In this document: piece after piece, positions 54,304 through 62,766 of the stretch
How positions within the stretch are numbered: the stretch's first letter is position 1
Layout of the letters: each line of letters opens with the position of its first letter
NCBI RefSeq assembly: GCF_000380645.1
Contig: NZ_AQXZ01000019.1
Location: forward strand, 434,001-498,000
Direction: 5' to 3'
DNA from: Smaragdicoccus niigatensis DSM 44881 = NBRC 103563
GTDB lineage: Bacteria > Actinomycetota > Actinomycetes > Mycobacteriales > Mycobacteriaceae
Length of the DNA stretch: 64,000 nucleotides
The notes under the pieces: generated by a model
Told to the model about the DNA's origin: nothing
What the model saw: the letters and a program-made list of their open reading frames with translations, nothing else
Database searches by the model: none
Program-made: the position numbers and the translations under genes

Positions 54304-56060
54304 CCCTGGCGCTGAACGAGATGGCGATGCTCCGAGATGCTCTCAAGCCACCCGCTGGAATGCAGCTTGACGCGGCCGTTGGGACCACCTTTACGCTGGA
54401 TCTGACGGCACTGCTCGCGATACCGGTCGCGGCGACACTCGATCAAGAACCTAACGACGACCGCGCCGAAATTCTCGAAACCATTCGTCGGTACTCCGAC
54501 TCAACCGTGCTGTTCTGCCAAGCGGGAGCGATCTCAGTACCGGCAAGGTATCGCGAGGCTCTCACGTTCGTCGAGCAGACAGTCGTCGAGGTGAAGAAGC
54601 CGAAGAACGGGATCTTCCATCCAAAGATGTGGGCGCTTCGGTTCACCAACCACGGGTCGGTGCACCACCGTGTACTCGTTCTGAGCCGAAACCTGACGTT
54701 CGACCGGGCTTGGGACATCATCATCCGCATCGACGAGGACGACGACGGGGTCAGTACATTCGACAGCTCCGACCTGGTCGAGTTTCTCCAGTCATTAGAG
54801 CCGCAAGCTGCGCGACTCATGACGACCAAGCAGAAGGAGCTTGTGCGGTCGCTGACCACGAGCATCACGGACGCAAAGCTAGCGATCCCGCGGCCCTTCG
54901 AATCCGGCCGCTTTCTGTCTCTACCCGGCCGCGGGCGCGACCGTCCGTTCCGCGGCGGCAGTGACAATGCACTCGCGATCTCACCCTTTCTGTCGGCGTC
55001 ATCAGCCTCGAGGTTCTTTAAGGATGCGAAGCGATCGGCGGTCGTCTCACGGACGGCGGCACTGAACGCCTCCGCCAGCGGACTCACCGGGGTTCGGCGA
55101 ACTTTGCGACTTCGCGACGACTTCTTCGACATCCAACGCGACCTTGAAACGGGTCTCGACGACCCTGTAGAAGGTGAGGACGAGCGGCCCGCAATGCGTG
55201 GACTTCACGCTAAGGTTCTGGTGAAGGACAGAGGGAGCAGGTCCACGTCGTGGTTCGGCTCGACGAACTTGACGCAGGGTGCATTCGCGACAAATGTCGA
55301 ATTCCTTGTCGAACTCACCGGACCAACCGCGTGGGTTGGATGCAATGCGCTACTCAGTCCCAAACCCAGGCAGGACAACTTGTCATGGCTCGTCGAGGCC
55401 CACGACCTTGAACCATCCGACGACGAGGACAGTGAAGTCACTGAATTTGAGGGCCAACTGCAGGATCTGGCATCTCGCTCATTCACGATAAGCCTCGCGC
55501 CATCAGTCGACGATCAGTGGGATGCGACGCTTCGAGTCACACCATGGGACAGCCGCGCCTCGGCGTTACGCGTCTCCCTGCTGTCGCTGCCAAACGACGC
55601 CCGCGTGTTGGATAAGGAGGGCGGCGCAACCTGGGAGTACGTCCCAGTACGTCATCTGACTCCTTTCGTCCTGATCGAACTGACGTCGCCAAGGCAGTCA
55701 CAGCGCACGGTTGTCCGCGCCGACCTGATTGGTGGTCCGGAAGGACGGCGCAACCTCGTGCTCGCGAACGCAATTGCTTCGCGCGAAGACTTCTACGCCT
55801 ACCTCTACGCGCTACTCGGTGTCGAATCAGGGCTCGGAGCAAGCGCATCCACCGAATCGATGTTCTTGGGGTGGGCATCAGGCGCCGGGGCGGATCGCAT
55901 ACTCGAAGACTTGCTGACGACAGTGTCACGCGAGCCGAGCCGGCTGGACTCACTCGACCAGACGATTCAACAGTTGAAGGGAAAGGTCGACGTCGTGCCA
56001 GCTGAATTCCACGAGGTGTGGGACGCGATCAACGAAGTCCGGAAGTCTGCTCAGCGATGA
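54300..56060 (+). CDS. Phospholipase D-like protein (possible DrmC counterpart)
   Basis: The start ATG 54300 overlaps the DUF6361 stop, giving 586 residues. Two PLD half-sites are visible: GIFHPKMWALRF followed by LVLSRNLT near residues 100-135 (HxK present, Asp not in register), and GLHAKVLVKD followed by WFGSTNLTQGAF near 300-325, a perfect HxKxxxxD motif. PLD-family nucleases or phosphodiesterases usually need two such sites, so one may be weakened or a dimer may form the active site. DISARM has a PLD protein (DrmC), and block B lacks one, so this protein may be its counterpart for block D. The stop overlaps the helicase start. Confidence 0.82.
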   Translation: MTLALNEMAMLRDALKPPAGMQLDAAVGTTFTLDLTALLAIPVAATLDQEPNDDRAEILETIRRYSDSTVLFCQAGAISVPARYREALTFVEQTVVEVKKPKNGIFHPKMWALRFTNHGSVHHRVLVLSRNLTFDRAWDIIIRIDEDDDGVSTFDSSDLVEFLQSLEPQAARLMTTKQKELVRSLTTSITDAKLAIPRPFESGRFLSLPGRGRDRPFRGGSDNALAISPFLSASSASRFFKDAKRSAVVSRTAALNASASGLTGVRRTLRLRDDFFDIQRDLETGLDDPVEGEDERPAMRGLHAKVLVKDRGSRSTSWFGSTNLTQGAFATNVEFLVELTGPTAWVGCNALLSPKPRQDNLSWLVEAHDLEPSDDEDSEVTEFEGQLQDLASRSFTISLAPSVDDQWDATLRVTPWDSRASALRVSLLSLPNDARVLDKEGGATWEYVPVRHLTPFVLIELTSPRQSQRTVVRADLIGGPEGRRNLVLANAIASREDFYAYLYALLGVESGLGASASTESMFLGWASGAGADRILEDLLTTVSREPSRLDSLDQTIQQLKGKVDVVPAEFHEVWDAINEVRKSAQR

Positions 56061-59000
56061 ATAGGCATGGGCCACGTCCTGACACTGTGCTGGCCAGCGT
56101 GCTCGACGGACTCAAACCCTTCCAACGCAAAACCTTCGAAACCGTCGCTGAAGCTATGTTCGATCACGGCCAGAGACGGTTCCTAGTCGCCGACGAGGTC
56201 GGTCTCGGAAAGACGAAGATCGCACGAGCGATGGTCTCGGAAACGATAAGGCGCTTATGGGATGACCAGTCGGTCGACCGGATCGACATTATCTACATCT
56301 GCTCTAACGGCCAGATCGCGCGGCAAAATATCGAGGATCTACGCATCCTCGGTGGCTCGTCGCCAAAGGTGGCTGATCGCATCACGATGCTTCCCCGGGT
56401 TCTAGCCGACCTAGGCAAGTCCAGAGTCAACGTAGTTGCCTTCACCCCCGATACGTCGCTGCGAATGGGTGTCAGCGCAGGCCGAATCGCCGAGCGGGCG
56501 ATGCTGCACAAACTGCTTAGCCACCCCGATGTGCTTGGGTCACGGCTCCTTCGCCGCGGCGGCGCGATGCGCCTGTTTCAGGGCAAAGCCCATCGCGAGA
56601 CGCTCAACCGAGAGCTCGGCTATCTCGAGAAATTCGCCCCCCCAGCAATCGTCACAACCCGCTTCGGCGAAACAATCCGCGAACGCCAGTTAGACGCCGA
56701 TTTCGAGCGCTTCTCCGATGGCCGACTCAAGCTGACGGAAGCCGAACGGAACAAGTACATCGGAAGGCTCCGCACCGCGCTGGCTGAGGTGTGCATCGAG
56801 CTCCTCACGCCGGATCTGATCATTCTCGACGAGTTCCAGCGGTTCACATCGATCATGCGAGGTGAGGGCGATGACGGCGAACTCGCAAACCTGCTGTTCG
56901 ACCAGGAATCCGCACGAGTACTCCTGCTGTCCGCAACTCCCTACAAGACTCTGACCGGATCCGACGACGGCGAGAGCCATCACGAAGGTTTCATCGAAAC
57001 GATTCAGTTCCTCCTCGGCGACACGCGAAGCGAACGGCTCGACGTTCTGAGGGAAGGACTTCGTAACCTTCGGAGTGGCGTCACCTCGGGCGTGGAACCG
57101 AAGGCACTTTCGAAGACGCGCGACCAGGTGCAGGAGATTCTCCGGAGCGTGATGGTTCGCACTGAGCGCCTGGCGGCGACACCAGACCGCGACGGCATGC
57201 TCGATACTTCGGGCACCGTGAGGTGCACGGTGACTGCACAGGATGTCTCCAGTTTCGTCGCCGTGGACAAGGTCGCCCAGCAGCTCGACCGCATCCCATC
57301 AATGGTCGAATTCTGGAAGTCCGCTCCATACCTGTTCAACTTCATGGACGACTACAAGGTCAAGATGCATATCAAGGCGCGTTGGGGCTCCGACGACGAC
57401 CTGCATGCGGCGATGCGCGGGTCGCACATGCTGGACCTATCGTCGTTCGAGAATTTCTCGATCGCGGACCCTAAGAACGGCCGCTTGCGCTGGCTGATTG
57501 ATGACCTCGATGCGCAGCGCGCCTTCGACCGACTTTGGATACCACCCTCGCTTCCGCAGACCGAACTGCGGGGCGCGTACGCCGAGGCGGGTGGGTGGAC
57601 AAAGAGGCTTGTCTTCTCGGGCTGGGGCGTCGTTCCTAAGGCGGTCGCAGGTCTCATTTCCTACGAGTACGAGCGGCGCCACCATAATCCGGACTTCACG
57701 CACGGCGACCGAGTCAAGGACGCGGACCACCTTGCGTTGCCGGCGCAAGGTGCAGCTTCTTTGCGCTTCACCAGCCTGTCGCTCCTACTGCCATGCCGGC
57801 GACTTGCCGAAATCGGAGACCCAATTCGGCTGGCACGGGTGCTCGACCAACCCCTTCCTTTATCAATCGAAGTACTTCGCGACCACGTTAGGAGTGAGCT
57901 CGAGGCCGCTCTTCGCGATCTGCTCGCCAGTTCAGATTCAGTCGGACCTGCTCAGAATCACTGGTACGCGATCGCTCTAGCCCACCTTGACCCGGACGTT
58001 CTGCTAATCGCCGCGCACGACTGGCATCGCACCGACAAGGAGCACCGTGGTCTGGACGACCACTTGGCGGAGCTTCGTCGACTGATGTCGGACCCAGGTA
58101 CGTGGGGCCGTCCGCCAATGGATTTGCTCGACCGGCTCACTGACATTGCGCTAGCCAGCCCGACCATCGCAGCTCAGCGCGCACTCTTGCGTCTTGCCAG
58201 CCAGTTCGATCAGGAACCTTCTCGCCTGGACCTTGGGCGAAGCGCGGCGGCAATCGGTTGGGCATTTCGGTCAGTCTTCAATTCGCCCGAGGCCTATCAG
58301 ATGATCGCCCGGTCTGGCGTCCCTTACTGGCGAGGAATTCTGGACCACTGCTCCGACGGAGGACTCGGTAGTGTTCTCGACGAGTGGTTCCACTTAGTGC
58401 CCGAACAGCTGAGACTCGGACGAACTTCAGAAAACCCGCTCCGTGAGATAACTGATGCCGTTACGCGAGTTCTGACGCTAGAAGGCGGTGGAATCTCGGC
58501 AGACTTCTTCGACGTTCTCGATGCAGACGGTCAGCCGACGTCCAAGAGCTTTCGCACGCACTTTGCGATGCGATTTGGCCAAGCACGCGGCGTGACAGCT
58601 GAAGGCGATAACCCGGTCGACGTGCGCAGAGCTTTCAACTCACCCTTCAGACCATTCGTTCTGGTATCAACTTCGGTCGGTCAAGAGGGGCTGGACTTTC
58701 ACCACTACGCTCACGCCGTCGTGCACTGGAACTTGCCGCACAATCCGGTCGACCTCGAACAACGAGAAGGTCGAGTGCACCGGTATAAGAATCATGCGGT
58801 CCGGAAAAACATAGCCGCACAGTACGGCGCGTCTCGGGCGCTGGTTGCCGGCGAGGATCCATGGACCCAGCTCTTCTCACTAGCCAACGATGGGTCCGGA
58901 GGAATGACCCCATGGTGGGTTTTTAACGGCCAGTTCAAGATTCAGCGACTCGTGCCGACCCTTCCCCTCAGCCGCGAAGTCGTCAAGCTCCAGGAGTTGG

Positions 59001-59140
59001 TCAAAGCCACCACGCTTTACAGAATGACGATTGGCCAGCCGCGCCAGGCCGAGTTACTCGAGGTCTTGTCCGGAATGAGTCCCGAGGAGCAGGAAGCCGT
59101 GAGAAGCGCGCTTACGATCGACTTGGGGCCTAGGCGATAG
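56057..59140 (+). CDS. SNF2/SF2 helicase of the DUF6361-PLD operon
   Basis: The 1027-residue protein starts at ATG 56057 inside the PLD stop (ATGA). LKPFQRKTFETVAEAM is followed by Walker A VADEVGLGKTKIAR near residue 45. A Walker B LIILDEFQRF (DEFQ in place of DEAH) lies near 258, with LLLSATPYKTL after it. A long helical insertion fills residues ~340-830. Helicase domain 2 near 870-910 has LVSTSVGQEGLDFHHYAHAV and QREGRVHRYKNH. It is a complete ATP-dependent translocase, more divergent than the SNF2 protein on the other strand and not a duplicate of it. It is probably the motor of the three-gene plus-strand unit. Confidence 0.87.
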   Translation: MNRHGPRPDTVLASVLDGLKPFQRKTFETVAEAMFDHGQRRFLVADEVGLGKTKIARAMVSETIRRLWDDQSVDRIDIIYICSNGQIARQNIEDLRILGGSSPKVADRITMLPRVLADLGKSRVNVVAFTPDTSLRMGVSAGRIAERAMLHKLLSHPDVLGSRLLRRGGAMRLFQGKAHRETLNRELGYLEKFAPPAIVTTRFGETIRERQLDADFERFSDGRLKLTEAERNKYIGRLRTALAEVCIELLTPDLIILDEFQRFTSIMRGEGDDGELANLLFDQESARVLLLSATPYKTLTGSDDGESHHEGFIETIQFLLGDTRSERLDVLREGLRNLRSGVTSGVEPKALSKTRDQVQEILRSVMVRTERLAATPDRDGMLDTSGTVRCTVTAQDVSSFVAVDKVAQQLDRIPSMVEFWKSAPYLFNFMDDYKVKMHIKARWGSDDDLHAAMRGSHMLDLSSFENFSIADPKNGRLRWLIDDLDAQRAFDRLWIPPSLPQTELRGAYAEAGGWTKRLVFSGWGVVPKAVAGLISYEYERRHHNPDFTHGDRVKDADHLALPAQGAASLRFTSLSLLLPCRRLAEIGDPIRLARVLDQPLPLSIEVLRDHVRSELEAALRDLLASSDSVGPAQNHWYAIALAHLDPDVLLIAAHDWHRTDKEHRGLDDHLAELRRLMSDPGTWGRPPMDLLDRLTDIALASPTIAAQRALLRLASQFDQEPSRLDLGRSAAAIGWAFRSVFNSPEAYQMIARSGVPYWRGILDHCSDGGLGSVLDEWFHLVPEQLRLGRTSENPLREITDAVTRVLTLEGGGISADFFDVLDADGQPTSKSFRTHFAMRFGQARGVTAEGDNPVDVRRAFNSPFRPFVLVSTSVGQEGLDFHHYAHAVVHWNLPHNPVDLEQREGRVHRYKNHAVRKNIAAQYGASRALVAGEDPWTQLFSLANDGSGGMTPWWVFNGQFKIQRLVPTLPLSREVVKLQELVKATTLYRMTIGQPRQAELLEVLSGMSPEEQEAVRSALTIDLGPRR

Positions 59141-59142
59141 GC

Positions 59143-59163
59143 ACTCAGCGGGCCCTGCTGAGT
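59143..59163 (+). terminator. Hairpin after the helicase gene
   Basis: ACTCAGC (59143-59149) and GCTGAGT (59157-59163) form a seven-bp stem with a seven-base GC-rich loop, starting three bases after the stop codon. There is no T-tract. Confidence 0.45.
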
Positions 59164-59208
59164 TCGACGAGACAGGGTTCGACAACCGCTCTCAGCGATA
59201 CAGAGTCG

Positions 59209-60936
59209 GTGACGATGAATCTGCGATTCCCCCGCAGCACTTTCGGGCGGTTTGCGAGGATCAGATCCATCGGCATTGAATCGACACGGGGTGTCAAATT
59301 GGCCAGGACAACATATGCACCCAGGGGCACTTCTGGATTTCACGTCACCCTCCTCACCAAGAAGGGCAATCGGATTTCTGTCGAAACGCTTCCCGATTCA
59401 GAACCCGAGGTTGGCGGCGATGTAGTTCTGAAATGGAACCCCCAGCTTTCTCTGGCACTCATCGATTTCGGAGCACACGAACGCTCCTTCCGACGAGTCA
59501 AGCTCAAGCAGAAGAAGGACAGCCACCGAGCGGCCGCCGATCGGGCAGAGAAGGTCGCGGTGAAGCTGAGTGAACTGTGCGATCTCACTACATCGGTCGA
59601 GCGGAGTGGATGGTGCTCCGCTTGCTGGGAGAAAACAGACCACGTCAAACTTGCCGCCGGGAAGGCAAAGTCGGGCCTCTTCCTATGCCGAAGCTGCGGT
59701 ATGCCGACTTCGATTTGTCCGGTGCCGAAGTGCCCCCACTTTGCGAGTGCGGGATTCGAGGTGATCGCAACACCAACCTTCTGCGCCGAGCACCGCCACG
59801 CAATTCCCAGCTTCGACCGTCTCGCCAAACAGCTGGAGTCGATCGATGACTACCAGGACTGGGTTACCTACGAGAAGTTCAACGCGAAACGTGCGACAAA
59901 GGTGGCCACAGCTATCGTCAGTGCCGCCGCGACGGTCGGCCCTCTCGCCTACCTACGAGCTGCGCAGGTCGGCGGCGCCGTGGGTCACCTTGCCGCCAAG
60001 GCGGCGGGCAAGCAGCTGTTCGGTGCCGCGGCAAAGCAGTACGGCCTTGCCCTACTCGGCGGCGGTGCCGTGAACGCGGGCGGACTGGGTGTCGCCGGCG
60101 GGATCGGCGTGATCGCGGCAGCTGGCGCCCTGATCGGTGGCGCCGCAGGCGGAGCAGCGGTGTTGAGGTTCGTCAGCGAGGACAAGTCGTTCAGAGTCGT
60201 CAAGCTCCAAGATGGCGAGGGGCCGGCGGTCCTTCTGGCCAGCGGATTCATGACCGAACGATCTGATCATTGGGGAGATTGGCGAACCATCGTTGAAGAT
60301 CGGTTCCCACATTCCCCCGTGTACCGCATCTTCTGGGGTTCCAAGGAATTGAAGGCTCTCGTGACCGCTCTTGGCGTGGGTGGAGTGAAGGTCGCGGGCG
60401 CGCATGGCGCCAGTTTCTTCGCGAGGAAAGCCCTCAAGAAGGCAGCGATGGGATCCCTCGCTGGCGTGTTTGCAGTCCCGGGTACGTTGGCAAACCCATG
60501 GAACGTCGCGAAGGCACGCTCGGAAAAGACGGGCACGATTGTTGGGGACCTTATCGAACGCACGGGCGAGAACCAATACATCCTGGTCGGGCATAGTTTG
60601 GGCGCGCGAGTCATGGTGACCGCGGCCCTGGAACTTGGGAGTAAGGGCGGTGCCCCGCGAATTCATTCCATGCACCTGCTCGGTGGTGCGCTCGGCAACG
60701 ATCACGATTGGCGCTTAGTTTCTGACGCCGCGTCAACCAACGTCTGGAACTACTACTCAAGCAACGATGGGGTCTTGAAATACATATACCGGGTTGCTGG
60801 CCTCGGCAAGAAGGCGATCGGCCTGGTCGGGATCGACACAAAGTACCCGAAGTTTAGAAACAGAAACGTATCTCGACACGTTGCCGGTCACTCGCGATAC
60901 TTCGACGGAAAGTTCAGGCTTCAAAACGACGCATAG
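59209..60936 (+). CDS. DUF726-like alpha/beta hydrolase with zinc ribbon and hydrophobic glycine-rich stretch
   Basis: The protein has 575 residues from GTG 59209 (ATG 59215 is an alternative). A beta-rich N-terminal part is followed by a zinc-ribbon cluster near residues 135-185 (CSACWEKTDH, LFLCRSCGMPT, CPVPKCPHF). Next come Ala/Gly-rich hydrophobic stretches (about 225-325, including GGIGVIAAAGALIGGAAGGA) that could insert in a membrane. The C-terminal half is an alpha/beta hydrolase of the DUF726/TMCO4 type, with oxyanion-side LLASGFMTER, nucleophile motif VGHSLGAR near 465 and a terminal HAGH-like VAGHSRYF. It probably cleaves a lipid or acyl ester. Its place at the end of a defence island raises the possibility of an abortive-infection effector. 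Confidence 0.75.
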   Translation: MTMNLRFPRSTFGRFARIRSIGIESTRGVKLARTTYAPRGTSGFHVTLLTKKGNRISVETLPDSEPEVGGDVVLKWNPQLSLALIDFGAHERSFRRVKLKQKKDSHRAAADRAEKVAVKLSELCDLTTSVERSGWCSACWEKTDHVKLAAGKAKSGLFLCRSCGMPTSICPVPKCPHFASAGFEVIATPTFCAEHRHAIPSFDRLAKQLESIDDYQDWVTYEKFNAKRATKVATAIVSAAATVGPLAYLRAAQVGGAVGHLAAKAAGKQLFGAAAKQYGLALLGGGAVNAGGLGVAGGIGVIAAAGALIGGAAGGAAVLRFVSEDKSFRVVKLQDGEGPAVLLASGFMTERSDHWGDWRTIVEDRFPHSPVYRIFWGSKELKALVTALGVGGVKVAGAHGASFFARKALKKAAMGSLAGVFAVPGTLANPWNVAKARSEKTGTIVGDLIERTGENQYILVGHSLGARVMVTAALELGSKGGAPRIHSMHLLGGALGNDHDWRLVSDAASTNVWNYYSSNDGVLKYIYRVAGLGKKAIGLVGIDTKYPKFRNRNVSRHVAGHSRYFDGKFRLQNDA

Positions 60937-61286
60937 GCACTGGCGGACCTGGGGAGCCTGACCCCGTCATGACTTGTGGCGCCCGAACCGAAAGCGGGCT
61001 GATCCTCTACACAGGGTTCAGGTCGGCCAACCCAAGGTGATCATCCCGCTCATGCACTGGCCAGTCGCGGACAGCGCCGACGTCGAGGTCCTCAACTGGC
61101 TCGACGACCATTCCAGGCTTTCTGATTCGCTGCGCCGCGACCAGACCTTCGCGGACTCCCGTAGCAGCCGATTTCCACGGCGCCCGAGACGGCTACGAAC
61201 ACCTACGCGACGGCGATTGGCATCAGCAAGAACGGCCTCCTCAGCCGCCTGCAAACCGATGGGCAATGCGCACCTATATGGCCCTC
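60937..61286. other. Decayed region at the right edge of the island
   Basis: No intact gene is seen. The stretch contains the IS481-type fragment at 61016-61117 and frameshifted sequence around it. Confidence 0.5.
61016..61117 (+). mobile_element. IS481-family transposase remnant (DDE-domain fragment)
   Basis: A short frame reads MHWPVADSADVEVLNWLDDH followed by SR. This matches the first catalytic-Asp region of IS481-type transposases (usually TDFTHWPLADGTDVEILNWLDDHSR). The upstream codons (VQVGQPKVIIPL) also fit but have lost the WQ-x-D part. The rest of the transposase is absent. The subgroup differs from that of the remnant near 31.0 kb, so these are not two halves of one element. Confidence 0.7.
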
Positions 61287-61658
61287 CTACCGGGAGCCTC
61301 CGACAACAACTCCCCCGCTCCCCGTCCTCCTCAAAATCTCCTGCGCCACCTCCGCCGGCCACATAAGCCGTCTGGCATTCCCAAACTCTTCACGACAAAG
61401 CATTTCGTGGCTCAGATCGCTCTCATGACCGCGGCCGGCGCTCACCAACCACTGCCCCACCTCAGCCGCAAGTTTCACAGCCGCGAGGTCCAATGGCTGC
61501 GGGTGCTGCCGATCGATGTGGTCCCGAGCAATCAGGACCTTGCGCCACAGTCTCTGACAATCTCCGAGCGCGGCGTTCGCCACGATGGCCTGCGCGAGCA
61601 TCTCGCTCAGCTGTATCAATTCCTGTGCAGCAGTGGATTTTCCGAAGTTGCCCGCCAT
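61287..61658 (-). CDS. Hypothetical protein, 123 residues
   Basis: I choose ATG 61658 (MAGNFGKSTAA), which has AGGGG eight bases upstream; the open frame extends to 61706 without better support. The protein is mostly alpha-helical (QLSEMLAQAIVANAALGDCQ; LDLAAVKLAAEVGQWL) with a glycine/valine-rich C-terminus. No signal peptide, membrane helix or known motif is seen. It is transcribed toward the island and away from phoU. Codon composition is protein-like. No function can be proposed. Confidence 0.6.
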   Translation of the reverse strand: MAGNFGKSTAAQELIQLSEMLAQAIVANAALGDCQRLWRKVLIARDHIDRQHPQPLDLAAVKLAAEVGQWLVSAGRGHESDLSHEMLCREEFGNARRLMWPAEVAQEILRRTGSGGVVVGGSR

Positions 61659-61916
61659 GTGACACATCCCCTTTGAGTGACGACTAGGGACCGAGAGCAG
61701 AAACACCCTGCGGTCGATTCTTGTCCGCTCAGACAGCCGTCCGCCACACCCAGTCTGTTAAATGTGCGAGACGAAAAACCGCTACCGCCACGCCCATGTT
61801 GCGGCCCGGAAACTGCATTCCCGCCGGTAGACGGCTTAGCAGGGTTGCCTGCGCGGAGTTCCTGCGCGTAACCCGCAGTTTTTCGCCCATTCACACCGAG
61901 CAGGATGCGGAGTTAG

Positions 61917-62630
61917 ATGTGTGCCATGCTGACGCCTCCGAACAAGGTCGAAGAACCATCTGACCAGCTGCGGCAGATGTGTCTCGATATTCAGAGCGCG
62001 GTGCTCGCCGCGACCAAGGCACTCCTCGAGGCCAACCTCGAGCAGGCCAATCAGGCAATCTCATTCGGCAGCGAGATCGCGCTCGAGAGTGGCCGCTGCG
62101 AACATGCGGCAGTGACAATGTTGGCCACCCAAGCCCAATCCGTTTGCGACCTGCGGCAGGTGACCAGCGCAGTTCAACTCGTTGGGGATCTTGCCCGAAT
62201 GGGTGCGCTCAGCGCCCACATCGCCAACGTCGCACGACGCCGACACCCATACAGCGCCGTTCCCGAGTCCGTCCGCCCCGTACTTCACCGAATGGGCGAG
62301 ACGGCAGCCGCGATTGCGACGAGTGCCGTTGAAGTCCTGCAAACGAAAGACCCGGTCGCCGCCGCCCACATCGAAGGCCAAGACGACGCAATGGACGGCC
62401 TGTACAGACACCTGCTGGACAAGATCCAAACGAGCAATTGGGACGGCGGCGTGAGCGCTGCCCGCGACCTCGCGCTCGTCGCTCGCTACTACGAACGATT
62501 CGCCGACCATGCCGTCCAGGTAGGACGCCGCACCATCTCCCTGGCAACCGAAAGCGATCACCGGGTCCAGCGTCACGCCGCAACTTCCACTCCGCGCGCT
62601 GCGCGCAACAGGGCTGTCGTACGCGTTTGA
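61917..62630 (+). CDS. phoU: Phosphate signalling protein PhoU
   Basis: This 237-residue all-helical protein carries two PhoU repeats: QAQSVCDLRQVTSAVQLVGD, then LARMGALSAHIANVARRR in the first half, and QDDAMDGLYRHL with ALVARYYERFADHAVQVGRR in the second. The E/D-rich helix motifs that bind metal clusters are present. PhoU tunes phosphate uptake through PstSCAB and dampens the PhoR/SenX3 sensor kinase. No pst or two-component genes are adjacent, so it is a stand-alone copy. ATG 61917 follows CGGAG at five bases. The C-terminus has a short basic tail (TSTPRAARNRAVVRV) beyond the normal fold. Confidence 0.92.
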   Translation: MCAMLTPPNKVEEPSDQLRQMCLDIQSAVLAATKALLEANLEQANQAISFGSEIALESGRCEHAAVTMLATQAQSVCDLRQVTSAVQLVGDLARMGALSAHIANVARRRHPYSAVPESVRPVLHRMGETAAAIATSAVEVLQTKDPVAAAHIEGQDDAMDGLYRHLLDKIQTSNWDGGVSAARDLALVARYYERFADHAVQVGRRTISLATESDHRVQRHAATSTPRAARNRAVVRV

Positions 62631-62648
62631 TCGTGCCTTAGCCGAACC

Positions 62649-62671
62649 TGCGGATGGGATGCGAATCCGCA
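62649..62671 (+). terminator. Hairpin after phoU
   Basis: TGCGGAT (62649-62655) and ATCCGCA (62665-62671) form a seven-bp stem with a nine-base loop, starting 18 bases after the phoU stop. Confidence 0.45.
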
Positions 62672-62766
62672 TGGTCTTCCCAGCGATACGATGCAAATGC
62701 GACAAACATCCAGCTAGTGCCGCCCATCTGAGCAGCGAGCAAAGCTGGGCCAAGGCGGTGACGCGC

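Noticed and set aside
30920-61117. Two IS481 fragments as halves of one element split by insertion of blocks C and D
   Set aside because: The N-terminal fragment (CPHQ...HPRWG type) and the DDE fragment (HWPLADGTDVE type) belong to different IS481 subgroups.
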